In this document: piece after piece, positions 16,146-25,537 of the stretch
How positions within the stretch are numbered: the first letter of the stretch is position 1
Layout of the letters: every line of letters begins with the position of its first letter
Assembly (NCBI GenBank): GCA_001800245.1
Contig: MGVA01000020.1
Location: 1 to 51,395 of the forward strand
DNA from: Elusimicrobia bacterium RIFOXYA12_FULL_51_18
GTDB lineage: Bacteria; Elusimicrobiota; Elusimicrobia; Elusimicrobiales; UBA9959
DNA length: 51,395 bases
Reading direction: 5' to 3'
Notes under the pieces: model-generated
Seen by the model: the letters and a program-made list of their open reading frames with translations, nothing else
The model's database searches: none
Told to the model about the DNA's origin: nothing
Made by a program: the position numbers and the translations under genes

Positions 16146-17873
16146 ATGGATACTTCCCGTCGTCCCAAAATCGCGCTTCTTAATATCCCCAGCGGCATGC
16201 CCTCGGAGGCTTTTCCGATAGCTATTTCAAGGGTCATTGACGGTCTGGATCCGTCTTTGGACGCTGAAATAGAATTCATAGACGTGGAATACTACGGGCT
16301 GTCGTTCGACGAGATCAAAGCCAGGATAAGCGCCATATCGCCGCAGATCATCGGTTTCAGCGCTATCCTGACCCACGCCTACTCCTATTTAAAAGAATTA
16401 TCCTTATTTCTCAGAAGCGAATTCCCGGATACCGTGCAGGTGCTTGGCGGGCAGATGTCGGTGTTGTCCAATCTGATCATTCAGCGCACGGAAGTTGATT
16501 TTTGCGTCACCGGAGAATCCGAACCCGCGTTCAGCGCTCTGATCGCCCGCCTGCGCGGCGCGAAATTCGATCTGTCGGTCCCGGAATTGTTTTCGGATAT
16601 AAAGGGCCTGGTTTTCATGTCCGGGGATGTTCCGTACTTTACCGGGCACGCCGAGTCGGAGGGAAAAGGCCTGGGCCAGATGAATTACGGCTTAATGTCT
16701 AAATTCACCGATATAGAACGTTTTTTTCCTAATGTCACGGAGGGGCCTTTTAAAAACTGGATAAATAAGGATGAGGTGGGCGATTTTTACGGATTTCTTT
16801 TTCCGGGGAATGTCCAAAAAAGAATAGCCAGCGTCTTCTCCAGTAAGGGGTGCGTGGGAAGATGCACCTTTTGCCACAGATTTTTCAAAGGTTATGCGTC
16901 CTTTGAACCGTCCCTGGTGATAAGCCATATCGATGAATTGGCGAAAAAGCGGGACATAGGGTTTATCCAGATCCTCGGAGAGCTTTTCGGCTGCGATAAA
17001 AAAAAGACGGAAATGATCGTAGATCATTTAAAACTAAACAAATTAAACTGGAGCATAGGCGCGATCCGGGTGAACATGGTCGACGAAAGCGCGATCCTGA
17101 AATGGAGAGAGGCCGGGTGCGTGCTGATAAGTTTCGGTATAGAATCATGTTCGCAGAAGATGCTGGATGTGATGGAGAAAAGGACCACGGTGGAGGAAAA
17201 TTTAAAAGCGATCGACCTGTGCTTTAAGCACGGTGTTTTTACCGCGATTCTGCTGCTTATAGGCATGCCGGGAGAAACCGAGGAGACAATAAGCGAGACC
17301 ATCCGCAATCTTATCAAGGTGATCCCGGAGGATATGACGGTGCCTTACGAAATAGTCGTTAACTATTTTCAACCCGTTCCGGGAACTCCCGGATACGAAT
17401 ACGCGCGCAATGCGGGGCTGATCGGCCCTTCATTGGAGGCGGAAGAACAATATGTCAAAGGACTTTACGGCGTGAACGCGAATAATATCAAACATTATCT
17501 GAACTTCACGGATTACGAAAAGGAAGAAACAGCCTACTGGAAGCATTACATCTTCCTGGAACTGATAACGGGGTATATTAAAAAGCACGGATTATTCAGA
17601 ACTTTAAAGCGCAAAAAGATCAACCGCTATAAATACGCGGCGATCTACATGCTCGCGCCCGCGGGGATCAGACGATTCTTGCTGAAATACGGCATAATGC
17701 TGACGTCTTTCGGATTAACGGCTACGATCAGCGTGATCTACCGCAAAATATTCAAAAAGAAAAAGCCTTTTTTCAGCCTTGTGCGCGAGTCCTTGCGGGA
17801 AGTAAACAAAAGGATGGAATTGCAGATAAGGCCCGACGATATTCACACACATGTGCTGAGAAAAGGAAGATAG
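16146..17873 (+). CDS. B12-binding-type radical SAM protein
   Basis: From the ATG at 16146 the product has 575 residues. Residues about 1-150 look like a cobalamin-binding-type Rossmann domain (PQIIGFSAILTHAY, VQVLGGQMS), although no DxHxxG cobalamin motif is visible. The radical SAM core has C236-xxx-C240-xx-C243 (CVGRCTFC). A GMPGETEETISE segment follows, typical of this group. The final 150 residues are an extra basic helical part. Such proteins methylate, rearrange or epimerise unactivated carbons; the substrate cannot be read. The promoter at 16106 fits this start better than the upstream ATG at 16056. It opens the specialised region. Confidence 0.75.
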   Translation: MDTSRRPKIALLNIPSGMPSEAFPIAISRVIDGLDPSLDAEIEFIDVEYYGLSFDEIKARISAISPQIIGFSAILTHAYSYLKELSLFLRSEFPDTVQVLGGQMSVLSNLIIQRTEVDFCVTGESEPAFSALIARLRGAKFDLSVPELFSDIKGLVFMSGDVPYFTGHAESEGKGLGQMNYGLMSKFTDIERFFPNVTEGPFKNWINKDEVGDFYGFLFPGNVQKRIASVFSSKGCVGRCTFCHRFFKGYASFEPSLVISHIDELAKKRDIGFIQILGELFGCDKKKTEMIVDHLKLNKLNWSIGAIRVNMVDESAILKWREAGCVLISFGIESCSQKMLDVMEKRTTVEENLKAIDLCFKHGVFTAILLLIGMPGETEETISETIRNLIKVIPEDMTVPYEIVVNYFQPVPGTPGYEYARNAGLIGPSLEAEEQYVKGLYGVNANNIKHYLNFTDYEKEETAYWKHYIFLELITGYIKKHGLFRTLKRKKINRYKYAAIYMLAPAGIRRFLLKYGIMLTSFGLTATISVIYRKIFKKKKPFFSLVRESLREVNKRMELQIRPDDIHTHVLRKGR

Positions 17874-18062
17874 GCGGGGCTGCGGTATGGTGGCCTGTCG
17901 CAGGCGGGGGCCCACAGCGGAGGCCGCGGGAGCCGCTGGAAAGCCCTTCCTCATGAAGAAAGGCGATTCTTAAAAGCAATTCGTCCTCTTTTTTGTTATC
18001 TGTGATTTTGTTAAGATGTAGGCGGTTCATTTAGATTCTCAATTCTTCAAGAGGCTAATATA

Positions 18063-19052
18063 ATGGAAGACAAAAAACAAACAAACAAAGCCGGTAATTT
18101 CGTCGGGGTAAAGCCGCTGGCCAATGCTAAGAGAAGCCTTTTAGACCTGGCTAAAATGAAAAAGAACGGCGTTCCCGTGGCCTGGGTTACCGCGTATGAT
18201 CTTCCCTTCGCCTGCGCCGCGGAGAAGGCGGGAACCGACATGATCCTTGTCGGGGATTCCGGCGGTATGGTCCAACTGGGATATTCCACAACAAATCCCG
18301 TCACCATGGACGAGATGGTCATTTTGGCAAAATCGGCCAAGCGGGGCGCGCCGAACACTTTTATCATAGGCGATATGCCGCAGGGATCTTACGAACCTTC
18401 GGACAGGGACGCCGTAATAAGCGCCCTGCGCTTCATTAAAGAGGCCGGCTCGGACGCCGTAAAATGCGAAGGTGGGCACAGGATCATTCCTAAAGTCAAA
18501 GCTATGGTGGACGCCGGGGTGCTTGTAATGGGACACCTTGGCCTTACGCCTCAAAGCACCGGTTCTTTCGGCGGCTACAGGGTGCAGGGCAAATCCGTCG
18601 CGAGCTTTGAAAAGACGATGGAAGACGCGCTGGAACTTCAGGAAGCCGGAGTATTCGCCATACTGCTTGAGGCAATGCCTTCGGAGCCGGCCGGGCAGAT
18701 AGCCAGGGCTCTTAAAATACCGGTTTACGGCATAGGGGCCGGGGGCGAGGTGGACGGCCAGTTGGTTATAATGCACGACCTCATGGGTTTTTATCAGGCT
18801 TTCCGCCCGTGGTTCGCCAAGTGCTACGTCCCGGAGGTGGTCGGTGAGTTCAAGGAGTACATCTCGCGGATAAAGGATGTAAGGAAGAACGGCAGGGAAG
18901 AAAGGCGCGACGGGCTGCTGGTTCTGGCCGAGATGACCATAAAAGCATATATCGAACATGTGCGCGACAGGAGTTTTCCGGGAGCCGAGTATTCTTACCC
19001 CATAAAGCCGGAAGAGCTGGCTGTTCTCAAAAACTCCAAGTATTGGAAATAG
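18063..19052 (+). CDS. panB: 3-methyl-2-oxobutanoate hydroxymethyltransferase (PanB)
   Basis: PanB makes ketopantoate from 2-oxoisovalerate and methylene-tetrahydrofolate. The motifs are present in order: WVTAYD, VGDSGGM (Mg-binding Asp), GDMPQGSYE (second Asp), VKCEGG (Lys), MGHLGLTPQS (His), LLEAMP (Glu) and IGAGGEVDGQLVIMHD. At 329 residues it is longer than usual (about 265), with an N-terminal extension of about 25 residues and an insertion near the C-terminus (about 265-290). An AAGAGG site precedes the ATG. No panC, panD or panE lies nearby. It sits between a radical SAM gene and a flippase, so a non-pantothenate hydroxymethyl transfer is possible, but all catalytic residues fit PanB. 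Confidence 0.82.
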   Translation: MEDKKQTNKAGNFVGVKPLANAKRSLLDLAKMKKNGVPVAWVTAYDLPFACAAEKAGTDMILVGDSGGMVQLGYSTTNPVTMDEMVILAKSAKRGAPNTFIIGDMPQGSYEPSDRDAVISALRFIKEAGSDAVKCEGGHRIIPKVKAMVDAGVLVMGHLGLTPQSTGSFGGYRVQGKSVASFEKTMEDALELQEAGVFAILLEAMPSEPAGQIARALKIPVYGIGAGGEVDGQLVIMHDLMGFYQAFRPWFAKCYVPEVVGEFKEYISRIKDVRKNGREERRDGLLVLAEMTIKAYIEHVRDRSFPGAEYSYPIKPEELAVLKNSKYWK

Positions 19053-19316
19053 ATCAAGCGGCCGGCGCTGTGAGAAACCGGGCGGCTCGGCCTTGAGCGC
19101 GGCAGGAAAAAGTGTTTAGCGCTCCTGAGCGGTCGGTAAACCGTCGGTCGTTCCCGATTTTTTTGAAAAAACGCCGGAAGAGGCGTGTCCGCATTGATCC
19201 CCCGCCTTCCCCAATGGTCGGTGTGACCCGCTTAAACGGCATGCCGCATCAGTCGCCTTCTGAATTACGCTGAGAGACGCCGGCCATGCGGAATTGAAGC
19301 GCGGGAAACTTCGTAA

Positions 19317-20879
19317 ATGAGCACTAACAGAAAAATCGCAAAAGCGTACTCCACCCTTGTCGCCGCAAGCATCCTCGGCCATGCGCTGTCGCTGGCAAAA
19401 GAAGTTCTCAGCGCCAGTTACTTCGGCGTTTCAAGAGCCATGGATTCTTTCTATGCGGCCCTGACCGTGCCCAACCTGATAAACGGCATTTTCCTGTCTC
19501 CCTTCGCGATGATCTTCATTCCTCTTATCGCCAAGCACAAGACTAAAGATATGGGCGAAGCGAACCGTATCATCAGTTCGGTTTCAAACCTTGTTTTTAT
19601 CTTTCTCTTTGCCGCCTCAATTCTTGCCTTCGTATTTGCCGACTACGTCATTCGCATTTTCTCCCCGGGGCTTGACGCGGAAACCGCTGCGAACGCGGGG
19701 AAAATGCTGAGGATAATAAGCGTCGGAATAACTTTAACCGGGGCGGTAAACATTTTAACGGGCGTAATAAACGCGTTCGAGCATTTTTTATGGCCGGCGA
19801 TTTCGGGGATGTTTATAACGGTATGCACTATTTTTTTTATGCTGTTTTTTACGGACAGATTGGGCGTTTTTGTGCTGGGCTGGGGGCTGCTTGCCGGTAC
19901 GATCCTTCAGTTCCTGCTCCTTGCGCATTTTGCGAAAAAATACGGATTTCGTCATTCCGCCGTTGTGGACCTGAATCATCCTGAAATTCAGAAATCCTTG
20001 AATCTGATGTTCCTTTACCTGATAATCATAGTTCTTTGGGGACTTAATACCGTGGTCAACAGGTATATGGCTTCGTCGCTTCCGGCGGGAAGCATAACGG
20101 CGCTTGCGTACGCGGATAAGCTGGTGCAGGTCCCCCTGATCATTTTTTCCGGCGCTATCGCCACTTCCATTTATCCGTTTTTATCCGCGCAGGCCGCGGA
20201 AAATAAGACGGAAGACATCAGGAATACCGTTTCATTGAGCATCCGGATGTCCGCTTTCATCTTCATCCCCCTGGCGGTTACAATGATGATCCTTGCAAAA
20301 CCCGCCGTACAGCTTTTTTTCCAACGGGGGGCTTTTGACGCGGCCGCCACGGAATTAACCTCTAAAATACTTGTGTTTTATTGCCTTCTTCTTTTTTCCA
20401 ATTACGCGACCGCGATAATGGCGAGGCTGTTGTTCGCTTTTCAGGCCCCCATAAGCATTATGAAAATTGCGTTCACGGGCCTGGTGATCAATATAATTTT
20501 GAATTTCATATTTATCAAACTGATGAACCCGCCGGCATGCGGCATAGCGCTGTCGACCGCGGTCAGTTCCTTTATTACGGCCATCATTTACTTTATTGTC
20601 CTGAAAAAGCGGATCTCCAACCTTCACGGCCTGGTAATTCTTAAGTCGTTGTCTAGGATAACGGCGTTTTCCGCTGTTTCCGGCCTGGCCGTTTTCTTCA
20701 CTTACGCCTGGATAAGCGGTGTTGTTCAGGATAGCGTGTTGACAAGGGCGATCACGCTTGCCGCGTCGGCCGGCGCGGGGGTCCTGACTTTTCTCGTGAT
20801 TTCCGCGGTTTTTAAACTTGAGGAGTTTTGGAAGATCTACCAGATGATACGGGCAAGGCTCTGCGTCAATCCGGTCTGA
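19317..20879 (+). CDS. murJ: MurJ/MVIN-family lipid-linked oligosaccharide flippase
   Basis: The 520-residue product is a polytopic membrane protein with roughly 13-14 hydrophobic segments spread along its whole length. The start (SLAKEVLSASYFGVSRAMDS, then FYAALTVPNLING) is the family signature near the first helices. MurJ proteins flip lipid II across the inner membrane; relatives in glycan clusters flip other lipid-linked sugars. A glycosyltransferase gene converges on it and sugar genes follow, so either job is possible. I cannot tell whether this is the sole MurJ of the cell. The ribosome site is weak. A spacer of 264 nt without recognised features precedes it. Confidence 0.75.
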   Translation: MSTNRKIAKAYSTLVAASILGHALSLAKEVLSASYFGVSRAMDSFYAALTVPNLINGIFLSPFAMIFIPLIAKHKTKDMGEANRIISSVSNLVFIFLFAASILAFVFADYVIRIFSPGLDAETAANAGKMLRIISVGITLTGAVNILTGVINAFEHFLWPAISGMFITVCTIFFMLFFTDRLGVFVLGWGLLAGTILQFLLLAHFAKKYGFRHSAVVDLNHPEIQKSLNLMFLYLIIIVLWGLNTVVNRYMASSLPAGSITALAYADKLVQVPLIIFSGAIATSIYPFLSAQAAENKTEDIRNTVSLSIRMSAFIFIPLAVTMMILAKPAVQLFFQRGAFDAAATELTSKILVFYCLLLFSNYATAIMARLLFAFQAPISIMKIAFTGLVINIILNFIFIKLMNPPACGIALSTAVSSFITAIIYFIVLKKRISNLHGLVILKSLSRITAFSAVSGLAVFFTYAWISGVVQDSVLTRAITLAASAGAGVLTFLVISAVFKLEEFWKIYQMIRARLCVNPV

Positions 20880-20997
20880 TGTCCTGTGGCCATAAATTTA
20901 AAGGGCCATTATATGCGCAGCGGGGATAGTGGAAAGGAGAAATCCATAAACGTTTTTGCTTTATTATGGAATTAGCGAGCAGATCGTAAATTGATTT

Positions 20998-22218
20998 TCA
21001 GCTTAAGGGGTCCGGTCCATGCTGAGAGGCGATTTTCGCGTATATATTTTTACCCGACAGGATCAGCCCTCCGAAAAAACCCCGAAAGAAAATAAAATTT
21101 CCGTATTTGAAAAGTTTCGAAAATAATTCCAGAGCATAGAATAATTTTCCGTTTTTAAGCAGGACAAGCATCGAAAACGTCAGCATGGTTATGGAGCTTG
21201 CCTTGAAATTCCGGCTTAAATATATCTCATCGGAATCTTTTTTTTGCCCGCCGGATTTTTCTAAAAGTTCTTCAACTTTTTTCAGTATTTTAGAGATGCC
21301 GGTTTCCGATTCATGATCCGCAAGAGCGCGTTTGTAAGCGTTTTCGGCGATTTCCGCTCTTTTTCCCCCGTTTGCGAGATAAAACCTCGCTTTTTCCAGC
21401 AATTCCTCCTTATTGTAAAAAACGTCTATTTCTTTGCCGATTTCAAAGCAAATATTTGTGGAAGGCGCGTATTCGGTGAGACAAAATGATTTTGTTAAAG
21501 CGATTTCGATCCATCGTCCTTTAGCTACCCGCGCTCTGTTTACCAGCAACTCTTTCTGATTTGCCCAGCTTAATTCGGGTTTTGTGAAATCCAGATTGAT
21601 TTTGCTCCGGGAAAATATTTCCGATATTTTACTCTCTTCAACAGGGCCATTTTTTGAGCCGACCCCGAAAGTCTCCACTGAAACCCCGTTTTCTTTTAAA
21701 AAGTTCACATATTCCATTCTGTCTGATTTTTTGCAATTTCCCAAAAAGCAGACGTCAATGTCTTTACTTGTTTCAACAGGGAAGTACGTTTCCCTGCTGA
21801 AACAAGCCATAAAATAGACAGAGGGAATCCCTATTTTCTCATAGCCGAAGGCGCTGAAATAATCATTGGTGACCACGAGATCCGCAATTTGACCATAATA
21901 CTTGCTGTAAGAGTCGAAATACATTTCATCGTCGAACATCCAGAGCACGGTCTTTACCTTGCCTTTCAGGGACGCGTAAAACTCCACGGATAGTTCATGG
22001 CTTGTGGCGAAAGGGGAAAAGAAGATGATGCCGATCTTTTTATCGGTTATCAGGTCCCGCACATGCTGTTCCGTTCTTTCAGGACCATTGCTGAAAAAAT
22101 ATCGCACCACATTGAGCACGTGCAGATCGCCGACATGCTTCCTTAATTCCCTGGCAAAAAAATTAAGATACTGGCTGTCGTCAGTGGGCGTCAAAAATAA
22201 AATATTTTTATTCCGCAT
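20998..22218 (-). CDS. CgeB-like glycosyltransferase (family 1 type)
   Basis: The 406-residue product starts with a Rossmann-type strand (NILFLTPTDD). Its middle half ends with the glycosyltransferase-1-like segment TEYAPSTNICFEIGKEIDVF, followed by YNKEELLEKARFYLANG. That matches the C-terminal domain of CgeB-like transferases. The last 80 residues contain a hydrophobic or amphipathic stretch (MLTFSMLVLLKNG) that may touch the membrane. It starts 3 nt after the epimerase-like gene and is the last gene of the - strand operon from 26227. It probably adds a sugar made by the neighbouring enzymes to a glycan; donor and acceptor are unknown. Confidence 0.65.
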   Translation of the reverse strand: MRNKNILFLTPTDDSQYLNFFARELRKHVGDLHVLNVVRYFFSNGPERTEQHVRDLITDKKIGIIFFSPFATSHELSVEFYASLKGKVKTVLWMFDDEMYFDSYSKYYGQIADLVVTNDYFSAFGYEKIGIPSVYFMACFSRETYFPVETSKDIDVCFLGNCKKSDRMEYVNFLKENGVSVETFGVGSKNGPVEESKISEIFSRSKINLDFTKPELSWANQKELLVNRARVAKGRWIEIALTKSFCLTEYAPSTNICFEIGKEIDVFYNKEELLEKARFYLANGGKRAEIAENAYKRALADHESETGISKILKKVEELLEKSGGQKKDSDEIYLSRNFKASSITMLTFSMLVLLKNGKLFYALELFSKLFKYGNFIFFRGFFGGLILSGKNIYAKIASQHGPDPLS

Positions 22219-22221
22219 CGG

Positions 22222-23214
22222 TCATCGTCCGCCTTTCTTGATTCTTCCCGCCGCGTCGATCCGGATATTCTGTCTGTACCATTCCAAGGTTCTTTTAATG
22301 CCTTCTTCCAGCGATACTTTAGGCCGCCACCCGAGATCTTCTCCGGCTTTATCGATATTCAGGCGCAGCGATGTTTTTATGTGCGGTTTAGCCGGGTCGT
22401 AAGCCGCTCTCAAATCTTTTCCGGAATAATTTATTATTTTTTTCACCAGTTCCCGTACGGAGAGAAACTTTCCGCAGCCCGCATTATACAGCTCAAATGC
22501 GGAGTCCTGCTTTCTAATAACCGCATCGACAAAATCAACCAGATCCGAAACGTACAACAGATCCCTGGCCTCTTTCCCGTCTCCCCAGACGGTGATCGTC
22601 CCCTTATTCCCGGCGGACATGACCTTGGTCATGCTGGCCCCGAAAACATGCGATCTTTCAAGATCAAATTTGTCATGAGGCCCATAGATGTTCGAATGTC
22701 GTATGGCCGTGTATTTCGTGCTTCCAAGACGGGAATAAAATTCGCACATCTTTTCTATGTAAACTTTTGTCCATGCCCCGCCGAAGTAGCCCGGATATAT
22801 TTCCTTGTTCGCGTCAAAATCAGTTTCTTTAACGGGCTTGGCGCCTGATTGGTACATGGTCGTGCAACTGAAGAATATCACGCGGGAGACATTGTGATCA
22901 TGCGCCGCCCGGAAAATAAGCGAGTTCATTATCGCGTTGTCCGTGACATGATAATAAGGTTTATTCAGGATGTCGTTGGCGCCGGAAGTGGTGGCGGCCG
23001 CCTGTATCAGGATGTCGGTTCCCTTTACCGCGTCGTTCACAGCCTCCTTGTTCAGGAGATTTACTTTTTTCATTTTCAGGTTCGGGATGCGCAAAGAGGG
23101 GGAGGTCAGAAATGTCCCGGTAACTTCGAAATCGTCTTTACCGGCGAAGAATTCGGAGATGTTCCTTCCGATAAAGCCGCTTGCCCCGCATACCAGGATC
23201 TTTTTTTTCTTCAT
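22222..23214 (-). CDS. NAD-dependent epimerase/dehydratase-like SDR with altered active site
   Basis: The 330-residue product has the extended-SDR nucleotide-binding motif (CGASGFIGRN, residues 9-18). A SER/THR catalytic segment (FFSCTTMY, 115-121) and substrate-side motifs (RDLLYVSDLVDFV) follow. The usual YxxxK is missing: the segment reads IYPGYFGGAWTK, with Lys at 150 but Gly at 146 where Tyr should stand. Tyr 143 and Tyr 140 are close and might serve instead. This may be a nucleotide-sugar epimerase, reductase or a pseudo-enzyme. It starts 12 nt after the radical SAM gene and is followed by the glycosyltransferase, so a role in sugar donor synthesis is likely. Confidence 0.7.
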   Translation of the reverse strand: MKKKKILVCGASGFIGRNISEFFAGKDDFEVTGTFLTSPSLRIPNLKMKKVNLLNKEAVNDAVKGTDILIQAAATTSGANDILNKPYYHVTDNAIMNSLIFRAAHDHNVSRVIFFSCTTMYQSGAKPVKETDFDANKEIYPGYFGGAWTKVYIEKMCEFYSRLGSTKYTAIRHSNIYGPHDKFDLERSHVFGASMTKVMSAGNKGTITVWGDGKEARDLLYVSDLVDFVDAVIRKQDSAFELYNAGCGKFLSVRELVKKIINYSGKDLRAAYDPAKPHIKTSLRLNIDKAGEDLGWRPKVSLEEGIKRTLEWYRQNIRIDAAGRIKKGGR

Positions 23215-23226
23215 TTGTTTGCAGGG

Positions 23227-24540
23227 TTAATATGTCATCTTTTGATCTCTGAGATATTGCTGCATCCGGCGGATGTTCTCGATTATGTCTTCCCTGGAGA
23301 ACGCCTTTCCCCAGCTGGTGTCCTTTTCATATTCGAACGGCAGGCCGACTTCCTCGCTGTCGGAAAAACGGTACAGCAAATGAGCGTGTTTTTCCCAGTT
23401 CTCGTCGATGTGTTTAATGCCGTAACGCTTATGATTCCTATATATATCGGAGCCGGGAACAGGGTCCAGCCCCGACAGGCTTACGTAATCCGGCTTTACT
23501 TCTTCAACAAAGGCGCGGGTCAGATCCACAATGTTCTCAGGTTCACCGGGAAGACCGAAAATGAGGCACATTTTGCATTTGATCCCGTGTTCCTTACAGA
23601 GTTTTATGAAATGTTTTATCTGCTCCACTGTGATTTTCTTGTCTATAATGTCCAGCACTTTTTGCGAAACGCTTTCCACCCCGACGGCAAGTTCAATGCA
23701 ACCGGACTTTTTTGCAAGGGCCATTTTTTCTTCGGTTATCCCTACTACGGTGGTCTGTCCCCGCCACATGACGCCGCCGCGCCCGATCGCTTCCATGAAC
23801 GGGATAGCCGTATCACGGGAGATAGGGATACAGATCTCATCTTTTAAGTTGATCGCCTGGACGGAATACTCCTCTTTGAGGTATTTTATCTCGTTCTCAA
23901 TCATCGCCGGGCTTTTCATTTGAATTATCGACGGGACGTTATAGACGCAAAACTTACACTTAAAACAGCATCCCCTGGAAAAAAGCACGCAGGTGCTCCT
24001 TATGTCCGCTCCGTACTTTTCGAACAGTAAATTGTTCACTATGGCGGTATCGGGCAGGTAGTGGCGGCGCATAAAAGGATAGCCGCCATAGGGGATGTCC
24101 GCATAATCCGCCTTGTATATTTTCTTAAGCGAACCTTTGCGGCAATCCTTAATAATGGAAATGAACGATTCCTCTCCCGGGCCGATCACGATCGCGTCAA
24201 AATCATTGGCACAGTCTTCACGGAATATATCAATGTGGGTCCCGCCGGCCGCATGCTTTGCCTTCGGATAATGAAGTTTGATTTGTCCGGCGACTTTGAC
24301 CATGCCTTTGTAATCCCCGGTTTTGGGTATCCAGTAAAAGTAGGCGTCATGTTCCGGAATATGGTAGATCTGCTGGTCGGACCTGATACCCCGCAGATCG
24401 ATGATGCTGACTTTTACATCTTTGGTTTTTGAAAAATGGGAATCAATTACCGTGGCGAAATGCAGTTCGTACATCGGTTGTATTTTGCTGGGATTCGCCC
24501 AATAATGCCAACTGGGAATTATTATGCCTACTGAAAACAT
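23227..24540 (-). CDS. B12-binding-type radical SAM protein
   Basis: The frame is open further up, but AGGAGG lies just before the ATG at 24540, which gives 437 residues. The N-terminal half resembles a cobalamin-binding-type domain (HAAGGTHIDIF, VIGPGEESF). The radical SAM cluster motif is C191-xxx-C195-xx-C198 within RGCCFKCKFCVYN. IFGLPGEPENI is a typical later segment. It lies between an SDR upstream (94 nt) and an SDR epimerase downstream (12 nt). Sugar C-methylation or a radical dehydration is a reasonable guess for such a neighbourhood, but the substrate is not readable. Confidence 0.75.
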   Translation of the reverse strand: MFSVGIIIPSWHYWANPSKIQPMYELHFATVIDSHFSKTKDVKVSIIDLRGIRSDQQIYHIPEHDAYFYWIPKTGDYKGMVKVAGQIKLHYPKAKHAAGGTHIDIFREDCANDFDAIVIGPGEESFISIIKDCRKGSLKKIYKADYADIPYGGYPFMRRHYLPDTAIVNNLLFEKYGADIRSTCVLFSRGCCFKCKFCVYNVPSIIQMKSPAMIENEIKYLKEEYSVQAINLKDEICIPISRDTAIPFMEAIGRGGVMWRGQTTVVGITEEKMALAKKSGCIELAVGVESVSQKVLDIIDKKITVEQIKHFIKLCKEHGIKCKMCLIFGLPGEPENIVDLTRAFVEEVKPDYVSLSGLDPVPGSDIYRNHKRYGIKHIDENWEKHAHLLYRFSDSEEVGLPFEYEKDTSWGKAFSREDIIENIRRMQQYLRDQKMTY

Positions 24541-24633
24541 TCCGCCTCCTAATTTTTTCTGATGCCAAAGATATCCGGTTTCGGGGCCGGTGTGCGCTTT
24601 CGGGACGCAGACCGGCCACATGACGGGGGGAAA

Positions 24634-25416
24634 TCAATAACTCCGGCCCTCTCCCCCGTCTATCGGTATTGTCGCGCCATTAAGCAAGCCTGCTCTTCCG
24701 GAACAGATGAAAACCGCGAGTCCGGCGACTTCTTCCGGGGTGCCGGGCCTTCCGAGAGGGAAATTCCTATCCGCCATTTTTCCGAATTCTTCGGGATTTT
24801 TTTTCCGTTCATCATCCCATCCCGTATCCGGTATCATTATGGCGCCCGGCGCGATCGTGTTGAACGTCAGTCCGTCCCTGGATAAAGAAGGGTTTGCCGC
24901 TAATGTCTTCATAAGACTGATCTCCGCGGCTTTAGCCATGCTGTACCAGGGGCGTCCGCCGCTTTCGCGGCCGACTATGGAGCTCACGGTAACCACGCGG
25001 CCCCACTTCTGCTTGCGCATATGCGGGATCGCTCTCATGGTGAAACGAATAGCCGCCAACGCGTTTTTGTCGTAAACGTCCGACCAGACATGTTCGGGAG
25101 TTTCTTCTACGCTTTCTCTGCCCCACCTGCCGCCCCCGCCTACATTGTTTACCAATATGTGGACCGTAGCCCAGCGTCCTATAACAGCTTTAAATACATT
25201 TTCGATGTCCGGTAAAACCGTCGCATCGGCGCATATCCCAATGCTCTCTACGCCTTTGTTTTTTATTTCTTCAACCGTTTTTTCAACCCGCTCTTTGTTT
25301 CGCGCGCAAATTGCTATATTGCAGCCTTCATCCGCCAGCGCCAGAGATATGGCGCGCCCGATGCCGTGGCTGCCGCCGGTAACAAGAGCGGATTTGCCTT
25401 TTAATCCCAATTCCAT
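24634..25416 (-). CDS. Short-chain dehydrogenase/reductase (classical, FabG-like)
   Basis: The 260-residue product carries the classical SDR set: TGGSHGIG (13-20) for cofactor binding, NNVG (90-93), Ser 145 or 146, and YSMAK (Tyr 158, Lys 162). The end, NGATIPIDGGEG, is typical of FabG-like enzymes. The Asn at 40 after the second strand (CARN) suggests NADP use. An AAGGAGG site lies upstream of the ATG. A second SDR gene lies 121 nt upstream in the operon and a radical SAM gene downstream, so it probably reduces a keto group in a specialised pathway and not in fatty acid synthesis. Confidence 0.8.
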   Translation of the reverse strand: MELGLKGKSALVTGGSHGIGRAISLALADEGCNIAICARNKERVEKTVEEIKNKGVESIGICADATVLPDIENVFKAVIGRWATVHILVNNVGGGGRWGRESVEETPEHVWSDVYDKNALAAIRFTMRAIPHMRKQKWGRVVTVSSIVGRESGGRPWYSMAKAAEISLMKTLAANPSLSRDGLTFNTIAPGAIMIPDTGWDDERKKNPEEFGKMADRNFPLGRPGTPEEVAGLAVFICSGRAGLLNGATIPIDGGEGRSY

Positions 25417-25537
25417 TGTTAAACGCCTCCTTCAACTCCCGTAACGCTTGATCCGATATGAAGCGCCGGTGAAACCTGTCTGCCGGGTCCGGTTCCAGCG
25501 GCTGATTCGTAGATATCCCGTCGATGCGCCCTGAAAT

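Noticed and set aside
19053-19316. Possible small RNA or gene between panB and murJ
   Set aside because: No clear promoter, terminator, conserved fold or credible reading frame could be seen.
22849-23847. Open frame of 332 codons on the + strand over the epimerase and radical SAM genes
   Set aside because: It spans two real - strand genes with intact motifs and shows no domain of its own.
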